Both the position numbers and the translations under genes were made by a program. From an uncultured Prevotellaceae bacterium (GTDB lineage Bacteria > Bacteroidota > Bacteroidia > Bacteroidales > Bacteroidaceae), in contig OMXV01000016.1 of assembly GCA_900315075.1 (NCBI GenBank), positions 19,651 through 83,650 on the forward strand: DNA of 64,000 nucleotides, in the 5' to 3' direction. The first letter of the stretch is position 1, and every line of letters starts with the position of its first letter. A model generated the notes under the pieces. The model worked only from the letters and a program-made list of their open reading frames with translations. It had not been told where the DNA came from and ran no database searches. This document shows, piece by piece, positions 27,357-35,565 of the stretch.

Positions 27357-28694
27357 TTATCTAACATAACCTACACCTCTTACGGGAATAGGTTCATGTT
27401 GAGATGATGGATTAGGTAAAGATTTTACGAAGTTGGAAACGCCATTAACAACAAATTCGGTCAGAGAGAAATTATACTTGTTAAATAGCCACATGATAAT
27501 AGCAACTATTACAGCTACGACTATTGCTACTACCACAGCAACCCATCCAACAACTGCGGCTCCAATTATACCACCTACTATAGCTGTTACAATGGCATTA
27601 ACGACAATCCCTATTATTACTCCATCTATGAATTCACACAAATGTTTCTTAAATGAATTATTCCACCATTTCTCAAGGTATGTTGACCAAAATTCTTTCG
27701 AAAACCCTTCTTTAAATCCATTAATGATAAAATTAATTAAATCGAGAAACAAGTCTAAATATTTTAGATAACTGATTTTCTTACCTGCATTTTTAAAGGC
27801 TTGAGCAGAATTGACATTATTGAGTTTATTAATATTTGTGGACTTGCTGATACGTTTGACAAATTGGTCTATCTTGTTAAAGATATTTGTTTCCTTATAT
27901 ACTTGTACTAATTTCTTACTCTCTCTAACTACAGTTCTTCCATCTCCAAATTTAAGGTTATTTTGTGCTCGCGACACATCACCCATTATTTGTCTTTCTG
28001 CCACAGTTGCAGAAGATCCTTTACGCGATATACTTTTTACGTCATTTTTATTGACAACTTCCCTATCGATGATTGCCTTTTCACAACTTGTTTGTAATTT
28101 TTGAAAAAATCTTTCGTTCTTATTTAAATGTGCTCGAAGATTTTTAGATATTTCAACCTCATTTAACCTGCCTGTTTTTTGCAAATAGTCAAGCAATTCG
28201 TCACCTAACTCCAAAAAATCCCCCATTCTATCCCAAAATTCGTCAATAATACCACATATAAAATTAAGCCATGAAGGGGATTGGATATTTACTGTTGATT
28301 TTTTGTCACTACTAATACGAGTCTGTGTCTTTGGTGCAGGTCCTGGTCCTAATTGTTTTGAACTTAATCCACGTACAGTTTGATGTGTTTTTTTGAGATA
28401 ATTCCATGTGGTATCACCCACTTCATCTGGGTAATTGGAACGGATTTGCATACATTTCTTGAATGCAACCAAAGCCTGCTCAGTTTTTGCTCCATATAAA
28501 CCATCTGTAGCCAATACAGGCCAATTCCCACTTGTTACTCCATATAGCGAAGAACCAGACACATTTGGTCCTGGCATAGGAATTCCTGGAATCCTTGTTC
28601 CTTGCAGAAAATAAGGTCTAACTTCATTCAGCATTCTTTGCATATCCTTGACAATGTTGTCAGGACTCATAACCTTCGGACGTCTGAAATACAT
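27357..28694 (-). CDS. Peptidoglycan-binding-like protein with C-terminal hydrophobic hairpin
   Basis: 445 residues with no signal peptide. The N-terminal 120 residues resemble a PG_binding_1 domain (VKDMQRMLNEV..., DGLYGAKTEQALVAFKKCM, DTTWNYLKK). The centre is a charged helical region. Near residues 355-415 is a long Gly/Ala/Val-rich hydrophobic stretch (IIGIVVNAIVTAIVGGIIGA, then VAVVVAIVVAVIVAIIMWLF) that could form two membrane helices. Two readings are possible: an inner-membrane structural protein gripping the wall, or a pore-forming cargo. It stands beside GH73 and tssF rather than with the effector genes, which favours a structural role. No family beyond the N-terminal domain is recognised. 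Confidence 0.55.
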   Translation of the reverse strand: MYFRRPKVMSPDNIVKDMQRMLNEVRPYFLQGTRIPGIPMPGPNVSGSSLYGVTSGNWPVLATDGLYGAKTEQALVAFKKCMQIRSNYPDEVGDTTWNYLKKTHQTVRGLSSKQLGPGPAPKTQTRISSDKKSTVNIQSPSWLNFICGIIDEFWDRMGDFLELGDELLDYLQKTGRLNEVEISKNLRAHLNKNERFFQKLQTSCEKAIIDREVVNKNDVKSISRKGSSATVAERQIMGDVSRAQNNLKFGDGRTVVRESKKLVQVYKETNIFNKIDQFVKRISKSTNINKLNNVNSAQAFKNAGKKISYLKYLDLFLDLINFIINGFKEGFSKEFWSTYLEKWWNNSFKKHLCEFIDGVIIGIVVNAIVTAIVGGIIGAAVVGWVAVVVAIVVAVIVAIIMWLFNKYNFSLTEFVVNGVSNFVKSLPNPSSQHEPIPVRGVGYVR

Positions 28695-28764
28695 ATATGG
28701 TGAGTTTGGATGGTTGTTGGTGTTCGGGCATACATGAAGTAAGCCCCTACAGTGTCTGCAATGC

Positions 28765-30594
28765 TTATTTCTCCAGATTGACGAGTTGGATGAAGATGGG
28801 CATGGCGATGCATGCCTTGTTTTGTATGCGCTGGTGTATCATGACATCGAAAGCCACTTTCCGGGCGTGTTCGTAGTTTTTGATATCTTTGAACTCGATA
28901 TCGATGTAGAGTCCCCGGCGTAGCAGGCGTGGTCCGGCAGAGCCTTCGATGCGCATACGGATGTAGATACGGCGGAACTCCTCGCTTCCAAACTCCGCCA
29001 TGACCTCCTTTCGGATGAAAGCCTCGATGTCCATACGGGTGTAGAGGCGGTCGGCGGTGAGCGAGTAGTAACGCAACTGCTCATATCGTCCGTCGGCAGA
29101 TGCTTTGTCCACCCCGCCCATGGCATCTACCATCACCTCGGCCTTAGGGAGCAGTCCGGGGAGTTTTTTACACTCCAGTGTATGTCCCATTTTGGGTGTG
29201 TTGCCCTTGTTTCCGAGTGTGGTGAGATAACTTACCTTCACAGTGGAAGAAAGTTGGTCGCTGCTCATGTTTTTCATCACAAAGGTGCCACTGTCGAACA
29301 TAAACTTGTCGTTTTTCCCTGTGACCGACTTCCCGATGGTGTTGACGCATTCGCGCAATCGGCGCAGTGCCTCGCCATCCTTGATGCCATTGTATTCCAC
29401 AAAGGCATGGAAATCATCGATAAAGCGATTGTACAGGTTGCGCACATCGCGATACAGTTCGCCATTGTTGTAGCATGAGGCATCGAAGTCGCGTACAATG
29501 ATGTCGTCGCTCATGCGCGAGAACCCCATGCCCCGCGCCTGCGTGCTGGTCTCGAGCACTTGCAGGAAGAAGGAGTTCTCCTGTTTGTTGAGTTTGGCAA
29601 TAGGTGTTGCCTGGGTGAGCATCAGGCTGCACACATCTACATTGACCACCGGCACAACATTGGGCACCACCTCGCAGTCTTCGCTCACCTCATAACCCTC
29701 AGGGAAGTCAATTCTAAGCCATAGGTTGCCACAGTTGGAATCGACGAGACTGTCGAGCATTTCGCTCTCTAACCACTGAGCGAGCACTGCAGGGTATGGC
29801 TGTGGCTTGAAGACATCACGGTCGGAGATCGGGTCGGTGATATAGATGAGTGTGGCATCAGGGATATGCAGCAGGCAGTCTTTCCATACCTCCATATACG
29901 AAAAGAGTTTACCCGAAGCCTGCTGTGCGTCGAAAGGTTCCACCATATCGATGTCCTCCATCTCGCGCATGGTTGCGAACTCCAGTTCACGATTGCCATT
30001 GACCAAGGTCACACGTATGGGAGCCATGCCATTTGTTCCCCGGATGAGCAGTGGTAGCCCCTTGAGACATTCTATCTCGGCTTTTGTGCCAATGCATAGA
30101 TAGACGCTGGAGGGCGAGTCGGTCTGAATGCCAATTTCGGCGACGTTGCCAGCGTGGCGCATCTTGCGGTGACTGACGAGAAACACGCGCTCTGACTTAG
30201 TCTCTGTCGAGACATAGACTGGAATGCCCACGGAATGGAACAGCGGTATATAATTGATTTGCAACTTCTCGGCGGGAATTCGCAGTGTGAACATCCCTCC
30301 TTCGCCAACAGTGAAAAGTTCGCCTGTTCGTGGGTCCTTGTTCTTGGGCTGCACCAGGGTGATGGCTGGTATGGCATCGACACGCTCACGGGGGATGAAG
30401 TCGGCACAATAGCGTTCGGTGACACGCTGTGTGACACCCTCGGCATAGTCGCGCACTTTCTGTGTCTCATTGAGCAATGCCACGAGCATCATCTGTGCTA
30501 TGGGATCGGAGAGCGCATCGTCAATCTGACCGTTGGGGATTGTCCTCAGATGCTTCAAGGCTTCCTCATAGGTATTTTTCAAGTCTTTATCCAT
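28765..30594 (-). CDS. tssF: T6SS baseplate protein TssF
   Basis: 609 residues, close to the usual size of TssF. The N-terminal region (YEEALKHLRTIPN..., PIAQMMLVALLNETQKVRDY) and the later blocks (HSVGIPVYVSTETKSERVFL, LRIDFPEGYEVSEDCEVVPN, VVPVVNVDVCSLMLTQATPI) match the layout of TssF wedge proteins, in which a conserved NPVVPVVN-type block precedes the second half. TssF, with TssG, TssE and TssK, builds the baseplate wedges that nucleate the sheath. The start lies 5 bases after the tssE stop, consistent with tight co-translation. Sequence divergence from proteobacterial TssF is expected for the Bacteroidota subtype, so the call leans on synteny as well as motifs. Confidence 0.82.
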   Translation of the reverse strand: MDKDLKNTYEEALKHLRTIPNGQIDDALSDPIAQMMLVALLNETQKVRDYAEGVTQRVTERYCADFIPRERVDAIPAITLVQPKNKDPRTGELFTVGEGGMFTLRIPAEKLQINYIPLFHSVGIPVYVSTETKSERVFLVSHRKMRHAGNVAEIGIQTDSPSSVYLCIGTKAEIECLKGLPLLIRGTNGMAPIRVTLVNGNRELEFATMREMEDIDMVEPFDAQQASGKLFSYMEVWKDCLLHIPDATLIYITDPISDRDVFKPQPYPAVLAQWLESEMLDSLVDSNCGNLWLRIDFPEGYEVSEDCEVVPNVVPVVNVDVCSLMLTQATPIAKLNKQENSFFLQVLETSTQARGMGFSRMSDDIIVRDFDASCYNNGELYRDVRNLYNRFIDDFHAFVEYNGIKDGEALRRLRECVNTIGKSVTGKNDKFMFDSGTFVMKNMSSDQLSSTVKVSYLTTLGNKGNTPKMGHTLECKKLPGLLPKAEVMVDAMGGVDKASADGRYEQLRYYSLTADRLYTRMDIEAFIRKEVMAEFGSEEFRRIYIRMRIEGSAGPRLLRRGLYIDIEFKDIKNYEHARKVAFDVMIHQRIQNKACIAMPIFIQLVNLEK

Positions 30595-30599
30595 GGTGG

Positions 30600-31106
30600 T
30601 TATTTGTATCTCTTGGCGGTGGGTTCCATGAGGAATTTCACTTCCTTATGATATGGACGACGGTCATCGATGCCGTCGTTGTATTTACCATCGACAATGA
30701 GGGTGACCACATATTTTGATTTCACCTTGTGGGTGGTGGATTCCGTCTCGGAACTGCCGATTGGTGTTAGTGTGAGCGACACTTGTACCTCGCGGAGTGC
30801 AGGAGCGTAGTTGGCTAGACTCGTACGCACACTCTCCTCGCATTCCTGACGTGTCACTTCATTACTCATGCCCTCGATGATGCCTATATGTCCGTTGTTG
30901 AACTCTCGCGACTGTACATTGGCATACTCATGATTCCAATACTCGAAGCCGAAATCGGGGTCGGCATGGAATGCACCCCGTGGCGTGAAGACGATTAGCT
31001 CGACCAGGTTGTCGAAACTCTTCACTCGGTCGTCAATGGTGCGTTGGAAGGTGATGTCGCCACGCTCTTCCTCCAGTGTCGTAAGGGGAATGGAAATAAA
31101 GTTCAT
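30600..31106 (-). CDS. tssE: T6SS baseplate protein TssE (gp25-like)
   Basis: 168 residues. The gp25/TssE signature is clear: NLVELIVFTPRGAFHADPDFGFEYWN (positions about 35-60) contains the conserved TPRG, DPxFGF and W elements, followed by a helix (CEESVRTSLANYAPALREVQ) and strands. It would clamp the first sheath disc to the baseplate. The product ends with a longer charged tail (about 115-168) than the simplest family members. It reads into tssF with a 5-base gap. Confidence 0.88.
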   Translation of the reverse strand: MNFISIPLTTLEEERGDITFQRTIDDRVKSFDNLVELIVFTPRGAFHADPDFGFEYWNHEYANVQSREFNNGHIGIIEGMSNEVTRQECEESVRTSLANYAPALREVQVSLTLTPIGSSETESTTHKVKSKYVVTLIVDGKYNDGIDDRRPYHKEVKFLMEPTAKRYK

Positions 31107-31270
31107 AAGTAATATGTTATGAATTCTTGAGTTTTTTATTTACGGTATCTTGGCTTTTCGCTATTTCGAATCAAAAAAGCAGCTAACTACTAATTATGAG
31201 TTTATAAGTTTTTGTATAGATAATCTGCAAGCGCTGCCACCTTAGAACCTTATCACCTTATAACCTAACA

Positions 31271-32551
31271 TCATATTTCATATAGCCAGAATCTGCTGTT
31301 GAGAGATTTGACCAGTTGTATGTTGTAGGTAGAGACCTCACTCTTATCGTGGCCAACGAAAGCGCAAAGTTTCAGGGTGACCACCTTATCGGGTTCGCTT
31401 CCCTTTCCAGCGAAACCGTTCGGGAAAGAAATTTTTCCATTTTTCCCCATCTTCTTCGACTCCAGCGTGGGGTCACTGCCATCAATGGTGAAGGTGACAG
31501 TGGCTTTTGACGAAGGAACTTCCACGGGTATGGAAGTAGTGGAGGTCTGACATTCTTGTTTGAGGTATTTGCTGGCGATGGTGGGTGCAGCCAATTTTCC
31601 CGGTGCTGGCGATGGTGGCGGTGGTGGTGGCGGTGGTGCCGCCTGTGCCATCACGTCAAGTTTGGTGTTAATGGAGAAACAGATTTCAAGCCCCTGATTC
31701 ACTCGTGTATAGACATCCTGGTAATTGTATGGTGCCTCGACAAACTGATTGAAAGTCTTACTGTCTTCCTCATTGAGCACAATCGTGCCACCGGTGAGTT
31801 GGCAACCACAGACAAATACGCTCACACACTGCTGCAAAATGGAAAGCATCTGCATCGGAGTGAGTGTGTCGCGTTCCTTGTCGGCGACGATTCTCAATTG
31901 TCTTACAGTGGGCCAGAAAGCCACAGCCACCTCCTTTGCCATGGCAGATGCTGCCACCTGCGCACTCTTGGTATCAGCATTGGCCAGGAAATCACACAAT
32001 CGGTAGTACTGTTCTTGGAACTTTCGGTGTGAGGTAATCAGTAGGCATGGAGGCACAAAATCCACGTCATCCTGTTGCCAACCACTGTAAGGATTGGCTA
32101 CGATGCGCGCAATGGGCACAGCATTATCTGGAACGGGGGTGGAGGGTGATGTGAGTGCAAAGCCGTATGCCTGTTCTTCGAAACCATCATCAGTTTCACG
32201 CCATCCGTCATCGCGGATGAAGGCTATGAGTATAAGTGAGGCATTCTCAGATGCATTGGCTGGCAAAACCACACGCACGTCCTGTGTCTGTGTATAACGC
32301 GTGTCGTAGTCGATGTCTATCAAGCGTCCGTCGCGTGTGACAGCCAGACAACAAAGTGTCTCGACATCGATGGATTCATTAGTCACATTGAGCGACACGT
32401 CAAAGGGTTTCAATGCTGGCAACAGTCCCATTCTCTGGGATGCGGCAGTCATGAGGACACGACTTGTGAGCGACAGGTGTGCATCATCCGACATACGCAT
32501 GATCTCATCGGTGAGGCGCATTCCTTTTTTCCAGTTTATTTTCTTGGGCAT
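31271..32551 (-). CDS. tssK: T6SS baseplate protein TssK with chitobiase-like C-terminal domain
   Basis: 426 residues. The N-terminus (KINWKKGMRLTDEIMRMSDD) matches the TssK shell-domain start. The region to about 305 is the TssK shell and helical part. A polyproline linker (residues 306-317) then leads to a beta domain (320-426) with FTIDGSDPT, a motif of chitobiase C-terminal/Fn3-like domains. In proteobacterial TssK the C-terminal head contacts the TssL-TssM membrane complex. tssL and tssM are missing here, so the replaced C-terminus may dock on a different membrane partner. Gaps to tssE (164 bases) and tssG (98 bases) hold no clear promoter. Confidence 0.8.
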   Translation of the reverse strand: MPKKINWKKGMRLTDEIMRMSDDAHLSLTSRVLMTAASQRMGLLPALKPFDVSLNVTNESIDVETLCCLAVTRDGRLIDIDYDTRYTQTQDVRVVLPANASENASLILIAFIRDDGWRETDDGFEEQAYGFALTSPSTPVPDNAVPIARIVANPYSGWQQDDVDFVPPCLLITSHRKFQEQYYRLCDFLANADTKSAQVAASAMAKEVAVAFWPTVRQLRIVADKERDTLTPMQMLSILQQCVSVFVCGCQLTGGTIVLNEEDSKTFNQFVEAPYNYQDVYTRVNQGLEICFSINTKLDVMAQAAPPPPPPPPSPAPGKLAAPTIASKYLKQECQTSTTSIPVEVPSSKATVTFTIDGSDPTLESKKMGKNGKISFPNGFAGKGSEPDKVVTLKLCAFVGHDKSEVSTYNIQLVKSLNSRFWLYEI

Positions 32552-32579
32552 GGTGATTTGATTTTAGGGATTATAAGGG

Positions 32580-32606
32580 GCGACGGCGAACCGTCGCATA
32601 CGGAGA
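32580..32606. repeat. Palindromic intergenic repeat, copy 1
   Basis: GCGACGG (32580-32586) pairs with CCGTCGC (32591-32597), followed by ATACGGAGA. A second copy with the same downstream bases occurs at 35538-35563. Both lie just upstream (in plus orientation) of a minus-strand gene's stop or in its spacer. Confidence 0.6.
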
Positions 32607-32649
32607 AACAAATATGATGTCGGCGTTGATTAAATACTGATTTTGCATC

Positions 32650-33531
32650 CTAAATATTGGCGTTGTATCCTAAGTAGTTGAGGATAACATCGTCGGAGAG
32701 TCGTAGCGGCGGTCCATCAGTGACCACCTCAAACACTAGGGTGTGCTCGATAGAGAGGAAATAATCTTGCACAAAAAGACGGAATTCGGCGAGGGCATCG
32801 AGATAGCCGAAAAAGTCATCCTGGCTCTCCTCTTCTGGCCAGTATGTAATTTTATAGGTGACGATATCTTCCATGTAGGCATTGCCTAAATAGCTATCGC
32901 CCAGGTCGCCATTCAAGCCGTCGGAATAGCTTGGCTCAGCATCGGTATTCAGTATGGGTGCCTCACAGATTTCCACCACCAGTCCTTCTTTCATCAGTAT
33001 TTTCCGCAGCATGAGAGTAAGCAAGAGCCGGTTGCCACGGATTATCTTGCAGTGAGGAATGAAAGGCAGCACCTGGCAGATGAGTTTATTGGACTGTTGC
33101 TGAGGTGTGAGGCGGTCGCAGAGAATGTCGATGAGCACCTTGTTGCCAGCAGTGTGTTTTTCGATGATTTCCTGTACATCGGCACGCAGGTTAAGCAGCA
33201 GTTCGTCGAAGGGTGCAAAAAACTTCCTTGCACGCTCCTTCTCCCGCTCCTGTTTCTCAATTTCTTCACGGAAACGCTCTTCCTTGTCTTTCTCTGGAAT
33301 GTTGTCGAAACGGTCGATAGGATGAAACATATATTCCGGCAAGGCATTGTAGAGACTTGACCTTGCGACAGAGAGTGTCATCTTCTCTTCGTGAGCCTCA
33401 AACCCCGACATATCGAAATAGACACCACGGTTGTGGGTGCCTCTAAAAGCAAGTTGGTATTCGCCTGGAAACAACCGGAGCATGGTCTCGGCACTGATAT
33501 CATCAGGTATCTGATGTGGAATGTATAACAT
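32650..33531 (-). CDS. tssG: T6SS baseplate protein TssG-like
   Basis: 293 residues, cytosolic. It sits between the E1-like gene and tssK, where tssG is commonly found in T6SSiii loci. The central helices (FDELLLNLRADVQEIIEK, QQSNKLICQVLPFIPHCK, NRLLLTLMLRKILMKEGLVV) and the C-terminal beta region with paired strands (TYKITYWPEEESQDDFFGYL, LVFEVVTDGPPLRLSDD) fit the TssG architecture, in which a middle LP/F-P region precedes a strand-rich end. Identity is inferred from size, gene order and these features; direct sequence similarity to classical TssG is weak. Confidence 0.65.
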   Translation of the reverse strand: MLYIPHQIPDDISAETMLRLFPGEYQLAFRGTHNRGVYFDMSGFEAHEEKMTLSVARSSLYNALPEYMFHPIDRFDNIPEKDKEERFREEIEKQEREKERARKFFAPFDELLLNLRADVQEIIEKHTAGNKVLIDILCDRLTPQQQSNKLICQVLPFIPHCKIIRGNRLLLTLMLRKILMKEGLVVEICEAPILNTDAEPSYSDGLNGDLGDSYLGNAYMEDIVTYKITYWPEEESQDDFFGYLDALAEFRLFVQDYFLSIEHTLVFEVVTDGPPLRLSDDVILNYLGYNANI

Positions 33532-33556
33532 GGCGAAGAGCGTTTATGAAAGAGGG

Positions 33557-34753
33557 TTATTTGTAGCGTTTGGCGTCATCGGTCAGTTCCACATGAAACA
33601 TCCCGCGGTCGGTGGTCACCTGTATCACATCGTAGGGTGGTATGCCCACCTGCTCCAATGTGAGGTCTTGATAGGGGAAGTATTCGTCGAGATTCTCGTA
33701 GAACGACTTGCGGAATCGTGTGCGGTAACTCAATTTACGCAGTTCCTCATGATCGTTGATATGTTCCTCAAGGTGCGATTCTGGCATCATCACATCAAAC
33801 TCTTTCTCGGGGTTCTCGGAGATGATGCGGTCGATGAACTTATTATTGAGCATATTGATTTCCACAGCATTGACAGCGAGTCGTTCCTTGAGCAACTGTA
33901 GGGCATCGCTCACCGTAAGACTCGATGACAAGCCCTCGCATGGCTGTACGTCGGTCCATATGTCGTGGGCGGGACAATTGTTTTTCCACGAGGCAAAGCG
34001 GTAGATTCTCATGCCATTGGTCATTCCTTCGTAGTTGAGCATACGTCCCTGAAGGGTCTTATATGTGCCAGGCTGTAGCGTGTCATGGTGTATGAGTTTC
34101 ATCACTTCCTGCACCTGTAAGGCTGCCACGATAGATGCACTGATGGGGGTGGTGGCAATACGTCCAGCCGAGGCCTGCATACGTACCACGTCTGCACATC
34201 CCGTGCGCAGCATGATGTTGTTGAATTCCTCGTGCGAGAGACCACACTCATAGCAACAGACCCCAGGTGTGAACGTACGAACATTGCCCGAGAGATTCTC
34301 GATGCTGCCATCCACCCATGACTTGCCGGCGCGGATGGAAAGACGGTTGAGCAGATAGCGTGCAATGCGGCTGTCGAGGCAGCCCACCACGGCATCGGCC
34401 GAACGATATAGCCCTAAGCCCACCTCGGAGAATAGGTTGCCTACGATGGGTATGACCTTGATTTGCGGGTTGATTTCCATGGCCCTGCGTGCCACCACCT
34501 CGGCTTTGTAGGCATGGCTGAAGGCATCGGCCTCGCGGAAGAGCACAGAGCGCGTGAGATTCGACACCTCTATGCGGTCGAAATCCACCACATAGATATG
34601 CCCCACACCAAAGAGGGCGAGGTTTTTCACCACCTCATTGCCCAAGGCCCCTGCGCCAGCCACGACGACGCGTGCATTGCGCACTTTGTCTTTCTGAAAC
34701 CAGGAGAGCAAGGTATATACGCCTTCTCCCCATTCATACTTATTGTCAGCCAT
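33557..34753 (-). CDS. E1-like ubiquitin-activating enzyme (ThiF/MoeB/UBA family)
   Basis: 398 residues. The adenylating domain shows GAGALG (33-38, ATP-binding), DFDRIEVSNLTR (57-68, with the conserved Asn-Leu-x-Arg), CLDSRIARYLLNR (125-137) and a CxxC pair (C167/C170) that would bind zinc with Cys260/His263 (CPAH). Cys186, in a segment equivalent to the active-site region of ThiF and MoeB, is the candidate catalytic Cys. It would adenylate the C-terminal glycine of the Ubl at 43452 and pass it to the E2 at 42752. An extra domain of about 130 residues (270-398) follows, perhaps the E2-docking part. Its start codon overlaps the stop of the beta-barrel gene by one base (TAATG), so translation is coupled. 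It sits inside the T6SS genes, next to tssG. Confidence 0.9.
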   Translation of the reverse strand: MADNKYEWGEGVYTLLSWFQKDKVRNARVVVAGAGALGNEVVKNLALFGVGHIYVVDFDRIEVSNLTRSVLFREADAFSHAYKAEVVARRAMEINPQIKVIPIVGNLFSEVGLGLYRSADAVVGCLDSRIARYLLNRLSIRAGKSWVDGSIENLSGNVRTFTPGVCCYECGLSHEEFNNIMLRTGCADVVRMQASAGRIATTPISASIVAALQVQEVMKLIHHDTLQPGTYKTLQGRMLNYEGMTNGMRIYRFASWKNNCPAHDIWTDVQPCEGLSSSLTVSDALQLLKERLAVNAVEINMLNNKFIDRIISENPEKEFDVMMPESHLEEHINDHEELRKLSYRTRFRKSFYENLDEYFPYQDLTLEQVGIPPYDVIQVTTDRGMFHVELTDDAKRYK

Positions 34754-35505
34754 TAGAAGACAAGTCCTATGTTGGCTCCCACAGAGAATCTTCCAATGCG
34801 CTCTTTAAACACATCGAAGTCTCCACCAGAGCAGTTGATGTCGTATTGAAAGAAAGAACCAAGCCTGACAAGTTGGTTGCCAATAGGCAGATAACCACCG
34901 AAACCCAACTGCGGGGCAACTATAAATCCAGACTTCCCTGCATCGGGATCGATGTCATCTTTCACCTTGGGGACAGCGAAAGTGGCATCATATCCCTTGC
35001 CGCCACCATAGAATGTGGGCATGACTCCCACGGTGCCATAGAGTGAGGCGTGGGCACGGTCGATTTTTCCAAATTCGAGCGAAATGGGAACACCTGCCAT
35101 GAAGAGAGTCTCGCTCAGTTGTTCATTGCCCCGTTCGTATTTCCCGAAAGAAAGTGCTAGCGATACTCCTGTGTTGAGATAGACCCCGCTACTTAGTTGG
35201 AATTTGTAGGCGGCAGCAATCTCGGGCACATTTGAACAGCCCACACCCACATAGCGTGGCACACGGAAGCGTGCCTCTACCTGCAGTGCGTGACTTACTG
35301 GCGACGACATTTTGCCGTTCACTACGGTGTCGCGCTTCAAGTGATAATACTCATACAGGTCAACACCCTTGATGAGACGGTATTTGAAATCGCCCGGCTC
35401 TTTGTACTCTACTTCGTATGGACCCACTTCGAAATTATCGACATCTTGTGCCGACACCATAGATACCGACATCGCTATTAAAGATAAAATAAGGATTTTT
35501 TTCAT
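34753..35505 (-). CDS. Outer-membrane beta-barrel candidate within the T6SS operon
   Basis: 250 residues from the ATG at 35505, chosen for its signal peptide (MKKILILSLIAMSVSMVSAQ); the open frame extends to 35556 without export features. The mature protein is composed of alternating strands typical of small outer-membrane barrels (LQVEARFRVPRYVGVGCSN, YLNTGVSLALSFGKYERG, SLYGTVGVMPTFYGGGKGY, IVAPQLGFGGYLPIGNQL, RFSVGANIGLVF) and ends in Phe. Its stop overlaps the E1 start by one base. In a T6SS without tssJ, tssL and tssM, a barrel in the core operon is a candidate outer-membrane part of the trans-envelope complex. That role is inference only. Confidence 0.65.
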   Translation of the reverse strand: MKKILILSLIAMSVSMVSAQDVDNFEVGPYEVEYKEPGDFKYRLIKGVDLYEYYHLKRDTVVNGKMSSPVSHALQVEARFRVPRYVGVGCSNVPEIAAAYKFQLSSGVYLNTGVSLALSFGKYERGNEQLSETLFMAGVPISLEFGKIDRAHASLYGTVGVMPTFYGGGKGYDATFAVPKVKDDIDPDAGKSGFIVAPQLGFGGYLPIGNQLVRLGSFFQYDINCSGGDFDVFKERIGRFSVGANIGLVF

Positions 35506-35537
35506 ATAATATTCAATATAAGTTTTTCCTTCTATTT

Positions 35538-35563
35538 GCGACGGCAGTCGTCGCATACGGAGG
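35538..35563. repeat. Palindromic intergenic repeat, copy 2
   Basis: GCGACG (35538-35543) pairs with CGTCGC (35549-35554) and is followed by ATACGGAGG, the same arrangement as at 32580-32606. It occupies the spacer between the vWA-RING-FHA gene and the beta-barrel gene. Confidence 0.6.
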
Positions 35564-35565
35564 AA

